Part shown: positions 1 to 11,197 of the stretch, one piece after another
Layout of the letters: each line of letters begins with the position of its first letter
How positions within the stretch are numbered: the first letter of the stretch is position 1
NCBI GenBank assembly: GCA_001586965.3
Contig: LUCW03001068.1
Span: 1-21,737 of the forward strand
Origin: Sphaeroforma sirkka
Lineage: Eukaryota > Opisthokonta > Ichthyosporea > Ichthyophonida
Length of the DNA: 21,737 nt
Direction of reading: 5' to 3'
The notes under the pieces: model-generated
What the model was told of the DNA's origin: nothing
Database searches by the model: none
Seen by the model: only the letters and a program-made list of their open reading frames with translations
Position numbers and translations under genes: made by a program

Positions 1-2543
1 TTGTTTTCATGTATCGTTTGTACGTCGCCGTTCTATGGCTGTGTAACATACTTGAACGAGTTTTCTATCCCAACATGTAGTTTTAAGTGTCTATATTTGT
101 GTGTACCTACTAAAATTAGGGCCCCATGGGTTATTTTAAATGCGTTTCCAAAATCGTTTCTGATAATAAACGGGTTTGTTCTAAAGAAAATTCACCAATG
201 AATTAGAAAGTCTGCGAATTGTCTGATATCTTATACGAGACTGTGACTCTGACTCTCTGAGAGACTCTTGTCGTGAATGTGACCTGTGAGACGTGAGTGG
301 CTGTTACTGTGAAGCGTGAGCTGTGAGTCATTCAGTCAGTGTGACTGTGACTCAGTGAGTCTGTGTCCATGTGACCAATGCCCGTGTGTAATGTGTCCGT
401 GGGCGTGTCAAGTTCCCAACTGTCAAATGTGAAGCTGTGAACCCAGAAACCAAGCCACCAAAACGCTACTCTCTACTCCGATATTTATTGCTCATTGACC
501 TAATTACTCTACTGCTTCAGTTTTTCAAAAAGGAATCCGGGTGGCATGCGAAGAATACAGAAACGGCAAATAGATTAAGATTATTATCATTGGCCATATA
601 CTTTTTTAAAATGAAGGTATTTACCGATAAGGGTATTTATATTGTTTTCCCGATTTTAGACCGGAATACAGAGACTAAAAATTCCTATTTTCGTGAGGTA
701 TTTTTAAAAACAAATATTTTTGGCACATGCACGGTTTTATGTACATGTGAGACCTTTTTCATGTGACTGTTTCATATGATAGAAAGAGTAACTATTTATC
801 ACTAGAAAGTCTAAAGTCTAAAGTCTAAAATCTAAAATCGGAGATGAGTCAAAGGCTCAGAACCTCCTTTATATATTTTGAAAAGTCAAAACTATACAAT
901 TATATTTCTTTCAATTTCACCAATAGATCGTTAAAAAATACAACCAATCAAGTAAACTTTTAAAATAATTTTGCTAACATCTGATGAATGACACAACAAT
1001 ATTGCGGAGTGGGATACTCAATAGTAAAACTGAATTTGATAAAAGTACCAAATTCAGCTTATTTCATTGACTCTTATGAACTGCCGTAGTATGACATCAC
1101 TTTGAAAATTAAAATGGGTAAGCACGCTAAAGTAAGAGCACGAAAGCTACTCGGCCTCGGCCTCCATTCCTCCGACCTCCGCTCTATTTTGGTTGTCAAG
1201 GAGTGACAGGGACTGAACTCATTATCTTTTGAAAAATACAAATATATTTATATACAAATGTAGTACAAAATTTTACATATCTACCTCTCGCTTAAAAACT
1301 ATGTCGGAGAGAGAGTGTGTAAGAGTAGAGAGTGAGTTTCTGTCTTTCTAAATTTTTTCTTTAGTCTTTACTCTCTGAGACAGAAAGAGTTACAGAGTAG
1401 AGAATCAACGATACTTCTACGAGCCCTGAGCGGCGGAGAATTGGGGCCCGGAGCCCTGTTGTCCCCCAAATATTCTCCAGGCGTAGACACCATAGGAGGA
1501 AATATTTGCTTTTGAGATAATGAATATTATCCCAATGGCCTATACTCTGTACTCTATAGTCCGGCCGGGCAACTCGGGTGAGTCGGCATCTGTACGTCAT
1601 GTTGTTGTTTTTTTTAGCTTTGTTTTGCCAACTTCGCTGCGGCGATTTTAAAAATTTAACAAAATAAAGCATACCCTCCTAAAATAAGTATAACAACGGA
1701 AAGGCTAGTGCTACGTTCAAAATGATAAATAGAAAAAATAGATGTAAATACTCCGATTGCTTTTATCTATTAATATTGACCATTTGAACTTTGTACTGGT
1801 TACAAGATTACTCTTTAAAAATTTAAAAGGTCATTTGATAAAAACCACCTCCTGGTTCACTTAGGCTGGCTGTGAGTGTGAGGCATCGGGCCGACTCGGG
1901 GGTCAGCTGATATATATAGTGTGTCGCTTGCCCGCTTGGTCAAAATATATTTACTGAAAATATCTTTCGTTTTGTTTTTTAATTTTCAGATGGCTATGTT
2001 TTGTTTGTTCTAAATTTAGAATGTACCAAAAAAAAAAAGCCAACACACAGAAAAAAAACAAAAACATGAATCATCGTCGCCATGGCTCACTGCTTCACTC
2101 GCCTCACAATTTTTTATTAAATAATTATAATGTAAAAAAAATATCCGGCTCACCTGCTCACCTCCTCACTCGCCTTCGATCTGCTGACTCCTGTCTGTGC
2201 TATTCTTTAAAAATATTACTATTTACATCCACACAAGTATTGACCCCGTATGTTGTACAACAGGTGACCAAAAGTGTGGCAGAAGTCCAAACACTGTTGC
2301 CAATATTTGTTTTATTTTGTATTTAATTGTATGTATATGTATGTAATTGTTTTTTTAATTTTTATAATGAAATAATAAAAAACAATCGCCTGACAAGTGA
2401 CGCCTAAAATTACAGTGATTATGGAATCTTCTAAAGACTCTAGGCTATAAGTATACGCGAATATCTTTGTGATATCTTTATAATCACTCAACTTATTGTT
2501 GCGATGAAAATAGTAAGTTATTCTATATACCACATTTATAACT
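1..2543. other. left spacer with no supportable gene
   Basis: No coding region can be supported here. The stretch is AT-rich with scattered low-complexity DNA. Positions 239-400 are a GTGACT/GTGAGT-rich run. Positions 806-839 hold five 7-nt units of the type AAAGTCT. Positions 1300-1400 are rich in GAGAG/CTCTC. A small 9-bp hairpin (arms CTGAATTTG, 1030-1038, and CAAATTCAG, 1049-1057) is visible. Two slightly GC-richer patches (about 1138-1180 and 1425-1575) have no long ORF with recognisable content. ORFs of about 100 codons exist on both strands (437-766 plus, 1361-1672 minus, 2021-2326 plus). They lack family motifs and look like chance. Confidence 0.6.
806..839. repeat. 7-nt tandem repeat (AAAGTCT)n, degenerate
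   Basis: Three exact AAAGTCT units (806-826) are followed by AAAATCT and a partial AAAATC. The period is seven. Read in another register the units are GTCTAAA, which differs from the heptameric telomere-type unit CCCTAAA at the first two bases. That likeness is weak and probably coincidental. Confidence 0.7.
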
Positions 2544-3566
2544 ATGACGATTTCTTGTAACTTTAGAAAGCTTCGCCGTAGGCTCAGATCCAGAAAGGGC
2601 GGAAAAGGCGGAATGAAACTTGACGCAAATTCATCACCACCATCATTGTTGTCGTTGGTGGACATTGAAACTTCCGATACATCTGGCGAGATGGTCACTT
2701 CAAATTCATTAGCTGCTCAGTTTGAGAAGCGACGTGTTGTATTGATACTTCCCGAGAAACCCAAAAAGAGTCACGAATCTATCAGCGAAGCATTCAAAAT
2801 GGATTTGTTACCACCAGCGCCAACGAGACAACTCGCATCTCGTCCACATCGACCAGCACATTTGAAACTCACTCAGGGCAACTGTACTACAATTGAAACA
2901 ATGTCTGGATGTAAACCACAACCTCCACCTGTGAGCCCCACATCTAAAATACAACGCAGATGCGAATCTTCGCAAGTCAGCGTATTTCTCGAGTCACCGG
3001 TACAATTCACATGTTTGAGACAGAACAATTTATCACCCCGCGGAGTGAGGCCTAACAACGATTTAACACCAAAAGCTTTTACATGGCATCAAGTAAATGC
3101 GCCCCAGAAAGGAAACTCTTACTTGGTAGTACCGAGACCGCATGCCATGCACAGGCTACAAAAGAATACTGAGAAATCTGAGTCGCGCAAAAGATCATAT
3201 AGGAATACAATGCGAGTACATTTTGACTCAGAACAACACGAGTCTACGACGTATGGTCGTGATTATGATCGAAGACCATACATTTCCGAGAGTATCGCAC
3301 AACTGCAAGTATATCACGAAGTAATGCAATTCAAACTCACAGAAATGAATATACATCCCGCTTCCGTCCGCAACGTAAATTTTCATCTAGCAGGCACAAC
3401 CACAGAGAATAGAATCCGCATAATCCAGACACTGGAAAACATGCTTATAAACTATCATCTTTCCACGGATAACAAGGCGGATGATTGCAATGGCTTGGTG
3501 ATGGTCGACAGTTTGGAGCTACTCAGAAATACAAAAGAAGAATCGACTATGGGATTCGCGAGTTGA
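2544..3566 (+). CDS. hypothetical protein, 340 aa, intronless orphan
   Basis: This is an uninterrupted ORF of 340 codons in a region where chance ORFs stop near 100 codons, so it is probably a real gene. I recognise no family. The ATG at 2544 is the first after an in-frame stop at 2514. An in-frame ATG at 2613 is a possible later start. The N-terminus is strongly basic (residues 8-22, RKLRRRLRSRKGGKG), which could be a nuclear localisation or nucleic-acid-contact patch. Residues 28-60 are Ser/Thr-rich. Residues 88-135 are Pro/Arg-rich, with a PPP run at 127-129. Residues 211-245 are Arg/Ser/Tyr-rich. Only the C-terminal third (about 247-330) looks foldable, with alternating hydrophobics as in helices (IAQLQVYHEVMQFKL, RIIQTLENMLINYHL). 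There is no signal peptide and no membrane segment. Much of the protein is probably disordered. A poly(A) signal 82 nt past the stop supports an expressed gene. No function can be assigned. Confidence 0.6.
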   Translation: MTISCNFRKLRRRLRSRKGGKGGMKLDANSSPPSLLSLVDIETSDTSGEMVTSNSLAAQFEKRRVVLILPEKPKKSHESISEAFKMDLLPPAPTRQLASRPHRPAHLKLTQGNCTTIETMSGCKPQPPPVSPTSKIQRRCESSQVSVFLESPVQFTCLRQNNLSPRGVRPNNDLTPKAFTWHQVNAPQKGNSYLVVPRPHAMHRLQKNTEKSESRKRSYRNTMRVHFDSEQHESTTYGRDYDRRPYISESIAQLQVYHEVMQFKLTEMNIHPASVRNVNFHLAGTTTENRIRIIQTLENMLINYHLSTDNKADDCNGLVMVDSLELLRNTKEESTMGFAS

Positions 3567-3647
3567 ATATAGAATCAGAGGTAGCTGGCAAGCTTCGATA
3601 GATAAATTATAAACTGACAAATAGGAACAAAAGTCAGCTAGAGACAG

Positions 3648-3653
3648 AATAAA
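3648..3653 (+). promoter_or_regulatory. poly(A) signal of the 340-aa gene
   Basis: A canonical AATAAA hexamer lies 82 nt after the TGA of the 340-codon ORF, a normal 3'UTR distance. In AT-rich DNA the hexamer can occur by chance, so it is supporting evidence only. Confidence 0.5.
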
Positions 3654-3838
3654 TCAGCCCATGATATATCACAAATTACATTATGTCGCAACCTGTATGC
3701 AACCTGTATTTCGATGTTATGTGTCTGTCGTGTTTTGTTGTCCACGATCGTTGATAGTAAGAATTCAATATCGAACGTATACTGATACTGGTGGTGAGTT
3801 CTCACGTGCCTTAGGCAAGGCCCTTGTAACTCATTATA

Positions 3839-3937
3839 TTTTGTATACCTAAATTATATTTGAAACCGACGTGTTGGGGAATAAGTGCGTTTCGCATACT
3901 CATTTATAGCCATTGTGTGATGTATGGTGCTTTTTAT
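3839..3937. repeat. copy A of a diverged direct duplication
   Basis: This segment matches 4232-4333 over its length with small gaps, at about 75-80 % identity judged by eye. Anchors shared by both copies are CCTAAATTATATTT, TTCGCAT and CATTGTGTGAT. The copies lie about 393 bp apart in the same orientation. Resemblance may continue upstream (both have a CGAATAT/CGAAC-type stretch before TTTTGTAT) but becomes too weak to follow by eye. It is non-coding in both copies. Confidence 0.7.
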
Positions 3938-4231
3938 AGAATCTATTTCACAGGCAAAAAGTCGAGCAACTGTCTGTTGCGAATATAAATAAGTCGACGG
4001 GTACATTGACACGGGTATTATGGTAAGCTACATAGGACTACAAAAGTGGAGTCGATTCAGAAACACGCGTATTTAATATCAAATCGGAGCTAGCTCGAAT
4101 AGATATTATTTTAGCCTTGTCTTTATTGATATTGACTATGTTGTTCCTCACACGATAATCGAATATAAAATAAATATTGAACCAGACCTTTTACTGCTGG
4201 CAATTTAATTCCTGTCTTCGACAATGGCCAT

Positions 4232-4333
4232 TTTTGTATCCCTAAATTATATTTTGGATCAGACGCGTTGGGAACGAGTGCACTTCGCATTTTCAATGAC
4301 AGTCATTGTGTGATATGAAGTGCTTTGTTGATT
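4232..4333. repeat. copy B of a diverged direct duplication
   Basis: This is the second copy of the segment at 3839-3937, in direct orientation. It shares TTTTGTAT, CCTAAATTATATTT, GTTGG, TTCGCAT and CATTGTGTGAT in the same order. The divergence points to an old local duplication rather than an active tandem array. Confidence 0.7.
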
Positions 4334-4720
4334 TCTGGTTTGTATATATGCAACCAATTGCATATTCGTACATTTAAAACATGATCTCACTGTGCACACA
4401 AAAACAAACGTGCGGGTTTGAATTACAAAATGTTGCGCATAAAACAGAGGCTTCCAAATACTTGTTAACGATCTGTACCAAATCGGAATCAATGCACACA
4501 AGTGCGAACGATAGTAAACTAAACGGTATGACAACCAGGGAACAGTCGCAAAATGATATATATATAAAATGTGATAACAACGTAACAGATAGTGAAAATG
4601 AACTAAATAAGGTCCACAATTTGTGGTGGATACGATATTATTGTTTTCGAATAATATACGAGTATACATTCTCTTCCATAATATTTATAAATATCTACGT
4701 CAACTTTTAAATCTAGCTTC

Positions 4721-4753
4721 AAATGTATATATATATATAAATACATACATATA

Positions 4754-4815
<62 letters not shown>

Positions 4816-4844
4816 GATACACATATATACATATATCAATAATC

Positions 4845-4896
<52 letters not shown>

Positions 4897-5089
4897 ATGT
4901 GTGCACACATATGTATAAATACATATATGCATTTTATATTTTATATATATATGTATATACATATACATACACGCATGCATACGTCTGTATTTATTTATAT
5001 TATTATTATATATTGCATATATATATGTATATATATATATATATAGATTTATATATATTTCTATCTCTATATCTAAATATATATAAATC

Positions 5090-5125
<36 letters not shown>

Positions 5126-5230
5126 TTTATATATATTTCTATATCTATAACTAAATATATAAATATGTAATATAACAAGATAAAATAATATGATATATCA
5201 TAATATGATATATATACATATATATATATA

Positions 5231-5264
<34 letters not shown>

Positions 5265-5307
5265 CATAAAAAAATAAATACATACGCACACACACAAACA
5301 CACGCAA

Positions 5308-5347
<40 letters not shown>

Positions 5348-5678
5348 AACCATAAATACATGATTATACATGTATATATCTATTAATATATAAAATTACC
5401 TTTCCTAGCAATCAGCAATCCATCTATATATATATACATGTAAATAATATAATCAAACACGCAGCAACACAAATATATGGATATACGAACATATTAATAT
5501 ATCCTAGCACAAATACGTTAGAAACGAATATAAATAGCCATATATATTTGTATATCTGTATTTATAAACAAACACAAACATACACAAACACACACAGTCA
5601 GACACAAATACCTATGTCCATACCTACACTCACTCACACCCACACCCACATATATATATATATATGTATAAATATATA

Positions 5679-5760
<82 letters not shown>

Positions 5761-6485
5761 TATATATATATGTATTCATGCTTACATCTCTAAATGCATA
5801 CAAAAAAAATACACATAAATACGTGTACACTCATACTCACGCACATATATGCATATATATATGACCTTTTTTTTGCATGGCCCATTTTTTTGTATACATA
5901 CATAGTAATATATGTGCGCAGACATAAATGCATACGCACAGACAAGCACACAGAAACATACACGCAAGCTCATACTCACATATACATATACATATATGTA
6001 GATGTTTATGTGCACACACATACACACACACACATGTATATATATATATATATATAATATAATATATATATATTATGTATATATATATTGTACTAGAATA
6101 TATATATATACATATATATATATATCACACACCCACACCCACACCTACATCCACCCATGTACACGCAGACAGACAGACAGACACATACACACATAGTATA
6201 TATATATGCACATACACATACACACGTACACACGCACACACATGGAGACCCAGATACAGACAGACATATACACACACGCACCCATACGTACAAACCAAAA
6301 CATCAGACACACATGTATAAACACACATAAATATACAGATATCACACACATACACATTCACATTAACATACACCCACCAACACGTACACACCAAAACATC
6401 ACACACACGTACACATACACACACACATACACATACACATAAATACACATACACATAAACAGACACATACACACACGCACAGATT
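4721..6485. repeat. TA/CA microsatellite field
   Basis: This is a continuous patchwork of simple repeats. Long pure (TA)n runs lie at about 4758-4808, 4850-4892, 5094-5122, 5318-5344 and 5681-5754. ATAC runs lie near 5231-5263, and (CA)n runs near 5283-5320. From 6125 to 6480 the DNA is CA-rich, with short CACACC and ACAGAC units. Both strands give long ORFs of (Ile-Tyr)n or Thr/His-rich composition. These are by-products of the repeat period and not genes. Confidence 0.95.
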
Positions 6486-8417
6486 TATATTTATACATAT
6501 GTATACCAGACTATTTGCATATTGGTATTATGTGAATGAAGCGAATAATGACTCCCAATGGTTGATGACCCCTTATGAATCTACAAGTTATCCCGGTGTC
6601 CTACCTGTATGTCTTCAACCAGTTCGACACTTCATTGCAGATTTAAAATTAGAAAAATCCACCCCGAACGAACATGAAAAAAAGACTTCTTATTAATTGT
6701 CAACCCGTGGTGCTCTAAACAACAGTATAATATGTGTGGTTTAACGCGCATATGTGCTTACATGCCTCGGAAACTAACTTAATATTGAATAGTTGCTAGT
6801 AGTGCGATATTGGCTCCAAATGACAGACTATATTTGTCTGAAAACAATCCGTAGTCCTTTTTGTTTTTTAAAAAAAGTCGCAAGAAGACGCAGAGTCGCA
6901 GACTGAGAAGTGAGAAGGTCTGTGATTTCTAAATACGACAAACTTTACAAAAATATATAAAAATAAATACCTGCTGATTTGAGATTTCGCTCGAGACCTA
7001 TTTATTTTTTATCTTTGTGAGTGTGTGCGTGTGTGTGATCCTGTGAGAGACTTGTTTTCAAAAAAAATATCAAGAGTGGCAATAAATACTTTTTATTAGT
7101 CCACATTGCTCAAAACAAACACTTCATTGGTCAACGGTCATTAGCATTGTTAAAATCGGATTACACGCCAATGAAGCATGTCCTTAGTATATGTCGTATC
7201 CCCGGTCTCGATTTTTGAAAAGTGGATTTTTATCGTTGTTTTGACCCAATCCAAGCCTCGGATTTTGTCAAAAACATCAACAAAATTCGGCTATCATAAT
7301 CCGAAACTATAAATATACTCTTCTCTGAGTGGCTTAAATATCAAAATTTTGTCCTGTATTTTTGACACCTGCAAATTTAAAAATAAAATTAGTAGTTTGT
7401 ACGTGACGCCACTGAATAATATATTTTGATGCCAAATATATGTCAAAGATTCGAGTAACTGGAACACTTGGGCGCCGTAACGGATTTTATTTTTAAAAAA
7501 CCGATTTTTGAAATGTGCGGGACCCGATATATATTCCAAATCTAGTTGAGCAATAGACACACAGCTTTGGTTTTTTCTCATCGGATTTTTGAATCAGGAT
7601 TATTTTCCCCACCGGTGCGGTCGGTCTAAAATAAATGTTTTTGTGCATTCAAAAAATATATATTTGTGTACCTTCTCAGGTGTTTTTTTTAGAAGAAGGC
7701 TGCTCTCAATGTCTCAAGTCTTGAGTCTTGCGTGGGAACCCCACCCGCCCCATTTTTTTAATTCAACAACGACATCATAGTTCAATGTTCATCGACATCA
7801 AACATGCTTGATATATTTATTGTACAGAGTAAAGATATATCGGCGGTAAATGGCGGTAAATATTATTTATAGATATATAAAACATTTCTAGATTATAGTT
7901 AGTTTCTCAACTTGTATTTTTACCAGCATTGTGAAGTTTCTTTTTGATGACTTCATTATTATTTTAAAAACACATATATTCAAATGCATACAAGAATTAA
8001 ACATTTACCGGGAATATGAATATTTTAGTTTAAAAAATAAAACAAAAAAACAAATATAAGACGACAAATGATAAAAATTGTACTAAAAAATATTTACATA
8101 CAACAAGTAGTTGTGTACAAATGGTGAGAATTGGTGACCGAATTCCGGTCTCCGGCAATCCAGGTACAATTGAATGGCACGGTATGGCATCGCAGGTGTC
8201 AGGTATATGTACTATATTTGGCAACAGAAAGCATATGAATTAAGTATTATTAATTCATTATCAATTCAACAGTGTAACTGTTTACCATATTCGAGAACCT
8301 ACAGTCCTACGCAGCAAGAGAGTGGTGAAGTGTACGAGAGAGGGGTTGAGTACGTGGCATTTAATAATAACAACAACAACAAACATAGCCTTCTCAAATT
8401 TGAACAAATTTAAAAAA
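6486..8417. other. AT-rich spacer upstream of the aldo-keto reductase gene
   Basis: No gene is supportable. The longest open stretches (6499-6696 plus, 7294-7581 minus, 8174-8413 plus) are under 100 codons and unrecognised. A short motif of the type GATTTTTGAAA recurs at about 7210, 7502 and 7582 in the same orientation and may mark a degraded repeat. A (GT)-rich patch lies at 7018-7040. Confidence 0.5.
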
Positions 8418-8425
8418 TATAAATA
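8418..8425 (+). promoter_or_regulatory. TATA box of the aldo-keto reductase gene
   Basis: TATAAATA followed by G matches the TATA-box consensus TATAWAWR. It lies 71 nt upstream of the start codon. Transcription would be expected about 25-30 nt downstream, near 8445-8455, giving a 5' leader of about 35-45 nt. The leader region (8426-8488) is relatively GC-richer than the DNA upstream and has no ATG before the start. Position, consensus match and compactness make this a credible core promoter. Confidence 0.65.
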
Positions 8426-8488
8426 GGCCGCCCATAAACTTTCGAGACAGCACAACACATTGCAACTGAAAATTCAAAATAACTCAAA

Positions 8489-9415
8489 ATGGATTCCACT
8501 TTCACACTTGTTTCTGGTAACAAAATCCCTGTCGTAGGTCTTGGTACCTGGCAAGCCGAGAAAGGTGTGGTTGGACAAGCTGTGAAAGACGCTATCGAAC
8601 TTGGTTACCGACACATTGACTGTGCTGCTATTTATGGTAATGAGAAAGAAATTGGTGAGGCGTTCAAGGAAGTATTCGCTGGAGATGTCAAGCGAGAGGA
8701 CGTATTTGTGACGTCGAAGCTGTGGAACACCATGCACGCACCTGAAAAGGTCGAAGATGCTCTGAAGAAGACACTCAGTGACTTGGGATTGGAGTATCTA
8801 GATCTGTACTTGATCCACTGGCCTGTACACCAAAACGGTGATGGTAGCTTCCTTCCGTATGAAGCAATTCCCATCGGAGACACATGGAAGGCACTAGAAG
8901 CGTGTGTGGACAAGGGCCTGGTAAGGGATATTGGGGTAAGCAATTTCTCGGTGAACAAGGTGAAACAGGTACTACAAGGTGCACGTATCAAACCTGCAAT
9001 GAACCAGATTGAGAGACATGCATATCTGCAACAACCCAAACTTCTCGAGTATTGCCTCAGTGAAGGTATCCGTGTTACGGCGTACTCACCCTTGGGGTCA
9101 CCAGGAAATTCTATGTACGACTTCAGTGAGAAGGCTGTAATCGAGACGGAGGCGATTCAGAAATTAGCCGATAAGCATAATGTGACTGCAGCACAAGTAT
9201 GTATTAGATGGGCAATCCAGAGTGGAACTGTTACTATCCCCAAATCTACCAAACGCCATAGAATTCAAGAGAATGCCACTGTTGACTTCAAGCTAAGTGA
9301 TGAGGATATGAAGGAGATTGCCGCACTTGACAAGGGTCATCGTTATTGCGATGGGTCATTCTGGACCAATAATGAACACTACACTCTGGAAAGTCTATGG
9401 GAGGGTACCGAGTAA
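8489..9415 (+). CDS. aldo-keto reductase (NAD(P)H-dependent carbonyl reductase)
   Basis: This intact single-exon ORF encodes 308 aa, close to the usual 310-330 aa of aldo-keto reductases. These cytosolic (beta/alpha)8-barrel enzymes reduce aldehydes and ketones with NAD(P)H. Visible landmarks in order: the N-terminal beta hairpin and GLGTWQ (17-22); GYRHIDCAAIYGNE (39-52), which carries catalytic Asp44 and Tyr49; VTSKLWN (74-80) with catalytic Lys77; LDLYLIHWP (104-112) with catalytic His110; GVSNFS (149-154); NQIERHAYL (172-180); YSPLGSPG (199-206), the loop that packs on the cofactor; and IPKSTKRHRIQEN (250-262), the phosphate/adenine-binding signature, with Lys252, Ser253 and an Arg favouring NADPH. 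The C-terminal FW (291-292) resembles xylose-reductase-like and AKR1-5-type members. One oddity: the usual ECHPYL is ERHAYL (175-180). The start context (AAAATGG) is good, and the first ATG after the TATA box is used. The exact substrate cannot be told. Confidence 0.95.
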   Translation: MDSTFTLVSGNKIPVVGLGTWQAEKGVVGQAVKDAIELGYRHIDCAAIYGNEKEIGEAFKEVFAGDVKREDVFVTSKLWNTMHAPEKVEDALKKTLSDLGLEYLDLYLIHWPVHQNGDGSFLPYEAIPIGDTWKALEACVDKGLVRDIGVSNFSVNKVKQVLQGARIKPAMNQIERHAYLQQPKLLEYCLSEGIRVTAYSPLGSPGNSMYDFSEKAVIETEAIQKLADKHNVTAAQVCIRWAIQSGTVTIPKSTKRHRIQENATVDFKLSDEDMKEIAALDKGHRYCDGSFWTNNEHYTLESLWEGTE

Positions 9416-9452
9416 GAATTGTAGTTTGAATCTAATTACCTGATATACAACT

Positions 9453-9458
9453 AATAAA
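9453..9458 (+). promoter_or_regulatory. poly(A) signal of the aldo-keto reductase gene
   Basis: AATAAA lies 37 nt after the stop codon and is followed by a TCTGCAG/TCCTTCTCC stretch. With the TATA box at 8418, this bounds a compact transcription unit of about 1 kb. Confidence 0.7.
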
Positions 9459-9604
9459 GTCTGCAGACAGTCCTTCTCCGAAATATGCGCAAGGTAATGC
9501 TAGATGTATAATGTTTAATATCGATTATGTGAATATCATTTACACTGTATACACTTTTTGAGATAACTTTATTAAGTATGGTTTCATATAGAAACTCGCA
9601 CATA

Positions 9605-9730
9605 AACACATGTATATATATATATATATATAGATTTACATATATATCTTTTCTCCATATATATATATTTATATATATGCATGTGTATAATATATATATA
9701 TATATATATACATACATATGTATAATATAT

Positions 9731-9762
<32 letters not shown>

Positions 9763-9785
9763 ATATGTATATATATAGAAAAGAT

Positions 9786-9825
<40 letters not shown>

Positions 9826-10447
9826 GTATGTATATATAAAGAGATGTATGTATGGATATAGCATATGTATGTATGGATATATTACATACAGATATATATA
9901 TGGATATATACATACACGTACGTGCATGTATGTATAGAGAAGATGGATTACATATGGATATATATATATAATATTGTTGATTGTTGATTGTGAATAATAT
10001 TTTATATATGTTTGACATATATATGTATATATATCATATATATATATGTATATAATATATACATGCATATACATATATATATATATATATAATATATTAT
10101 AATAATGTATATACATATATATATAATATATAATATATAATATATATACATATGATTACGCTTTGTGTATGCATATACAGAAACATATCCATCTTTTCTG
10201 GGATATACATGCATATACATATATAATCCATCTTTCTATATGTTTGCATGTACACACGCATCATTATATATATATATATTATATATACATAATAATACAT
10301 ATATACATATAATGTTTCAAAAGAGATATGTGCGGTATAATTATATGTTTGCATATGCACGCATCAACATCATCAATATGTATAATATATATTGTATATA
10401 TATATATACATTATGGCACGTTTGTATATATATAAAATAATATGTAT

Positions 10448-10491
<44 letters not shown>

Positions 10492-10677
10492 TCAATATAT
10501 ATATATGTATATATAATATACATATACATATATATATATGCATATATATGTATAGCATGCAGAGAAACCGCGCATACGCATGTAATATATATATATGTAT
10601 GTATTCATCCTTTCTATATATATATAAGGCATATACATATCATCCATATATATCATCTATATAAAATATCTATATAT

Positions 10678-10711
<34 letters not shown>

Positions 10712-10879
10712 CTATATATATATCTTTTATATATATATGTATTGTAATAATATATATATAATATATATATATTTAACCACGTCATTCCCTCGATCACAAT
10801 TATGTACTTTGACGCGAAAGGAGAGGTTGAATCTCCGTATATTTTATCATAGAGTTCATAATATATATATATAGCACAC

Positions 10880-10930
<51 letters not shown>

Positions 10931-11041
10931 GTGATGTGTGTTTTTGAATGCAACCAAATGTACATAAATACTGATATAAACACATATATATAAACATATA
11001 TATATATATATTTATGTATATATATATATATATATATACAA

Positions 11042-11091
<50 letters not shown>

Positions 11092-11170
11092 GTGTTTTGA
11101 ATGCATAATGTACATAAATACTGATATAAACATATATATAAACATACATATATATGTATATATATATAAT
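9605..11170. repeat. TA-rich satellite block with internal duplications
   Basis: About 1.5 kb of (TA)n, TATG and TACA repeats is interrupted by short non-simple islands. Duplicated islands are visible. A segment with AATGCA..ATGTACATAAATACTG is present at 10938-11005 and again at 11091-11150. AATGTTTcAAAAGAGATATG..TATAATTA-type sequence occurs at 10311-10343 and 11168-11197. ATGTTTGCAT..ACGCATC occurs at 10239-10262 and 10344-10364. A 13-nt motif ATCCATCTTTTCT occurs twice on each strand between 9777 and 10237. The only clearly non-repetitive island is about 10776-10860. No gene is present. Ile/Tyr-rich ORFs here are repeat artefacts. Confidence 0.9.
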
Positions 11171-11197
11171 GTTTAAAAAGATATGTACGTATAATTA

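Noticed and set aside
239..400. TGAGTCA/TGACTCA-like matches in the GTGACT-rich run as AP-1 sites
   Set aside because: They are expected from the local GTGACT/GTGAGT low complexity and are not near any supported gene start, unlike the full nine-base sites at 19037-19100.
2504..2567. A possible 54-nt intron (donor GTAAGT at 2513, acceptor CTTTAG ending at 2566) before the 340-aa ORF
   Set aside because: The phase needed to enter the ORF creates a TAA at the junction, and the MKI start upstream is in the wrong phase. The simple ATG at 2544 is preferred.
2312..2698. Minus-strand 128-codon ORF
   Set aside because: It overlaps the 5' part of the better-supported 340-codon ORF, and its downstream half is AT-rich with Ile/Tyr/Lys bias. 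It looks like a shadow.
4623..6472. Long ORFs on both strands rich in Ile-Tyr, Thr-His or Val-Cys
   Set aside because: They are translations of TA, CA and GT repeats, which lack stop codons in some frames. They overlap on both strands and have no non-repeat content.
8632..9039. Minus-strand 135-codon ORF inside the aldo-keto reductase
   Set aside because: It is fully antisense to a confirmed family member with intact catalytic residues, so it is a shadow ORF.
9451..11145. Minus-strand ORFs of up to 221 codons in the satellite block
   Set aside because: Composition is almost only Ile, Tyr, Met and His from TATA/TACA repeats, and several frames are open at once. Not coding.
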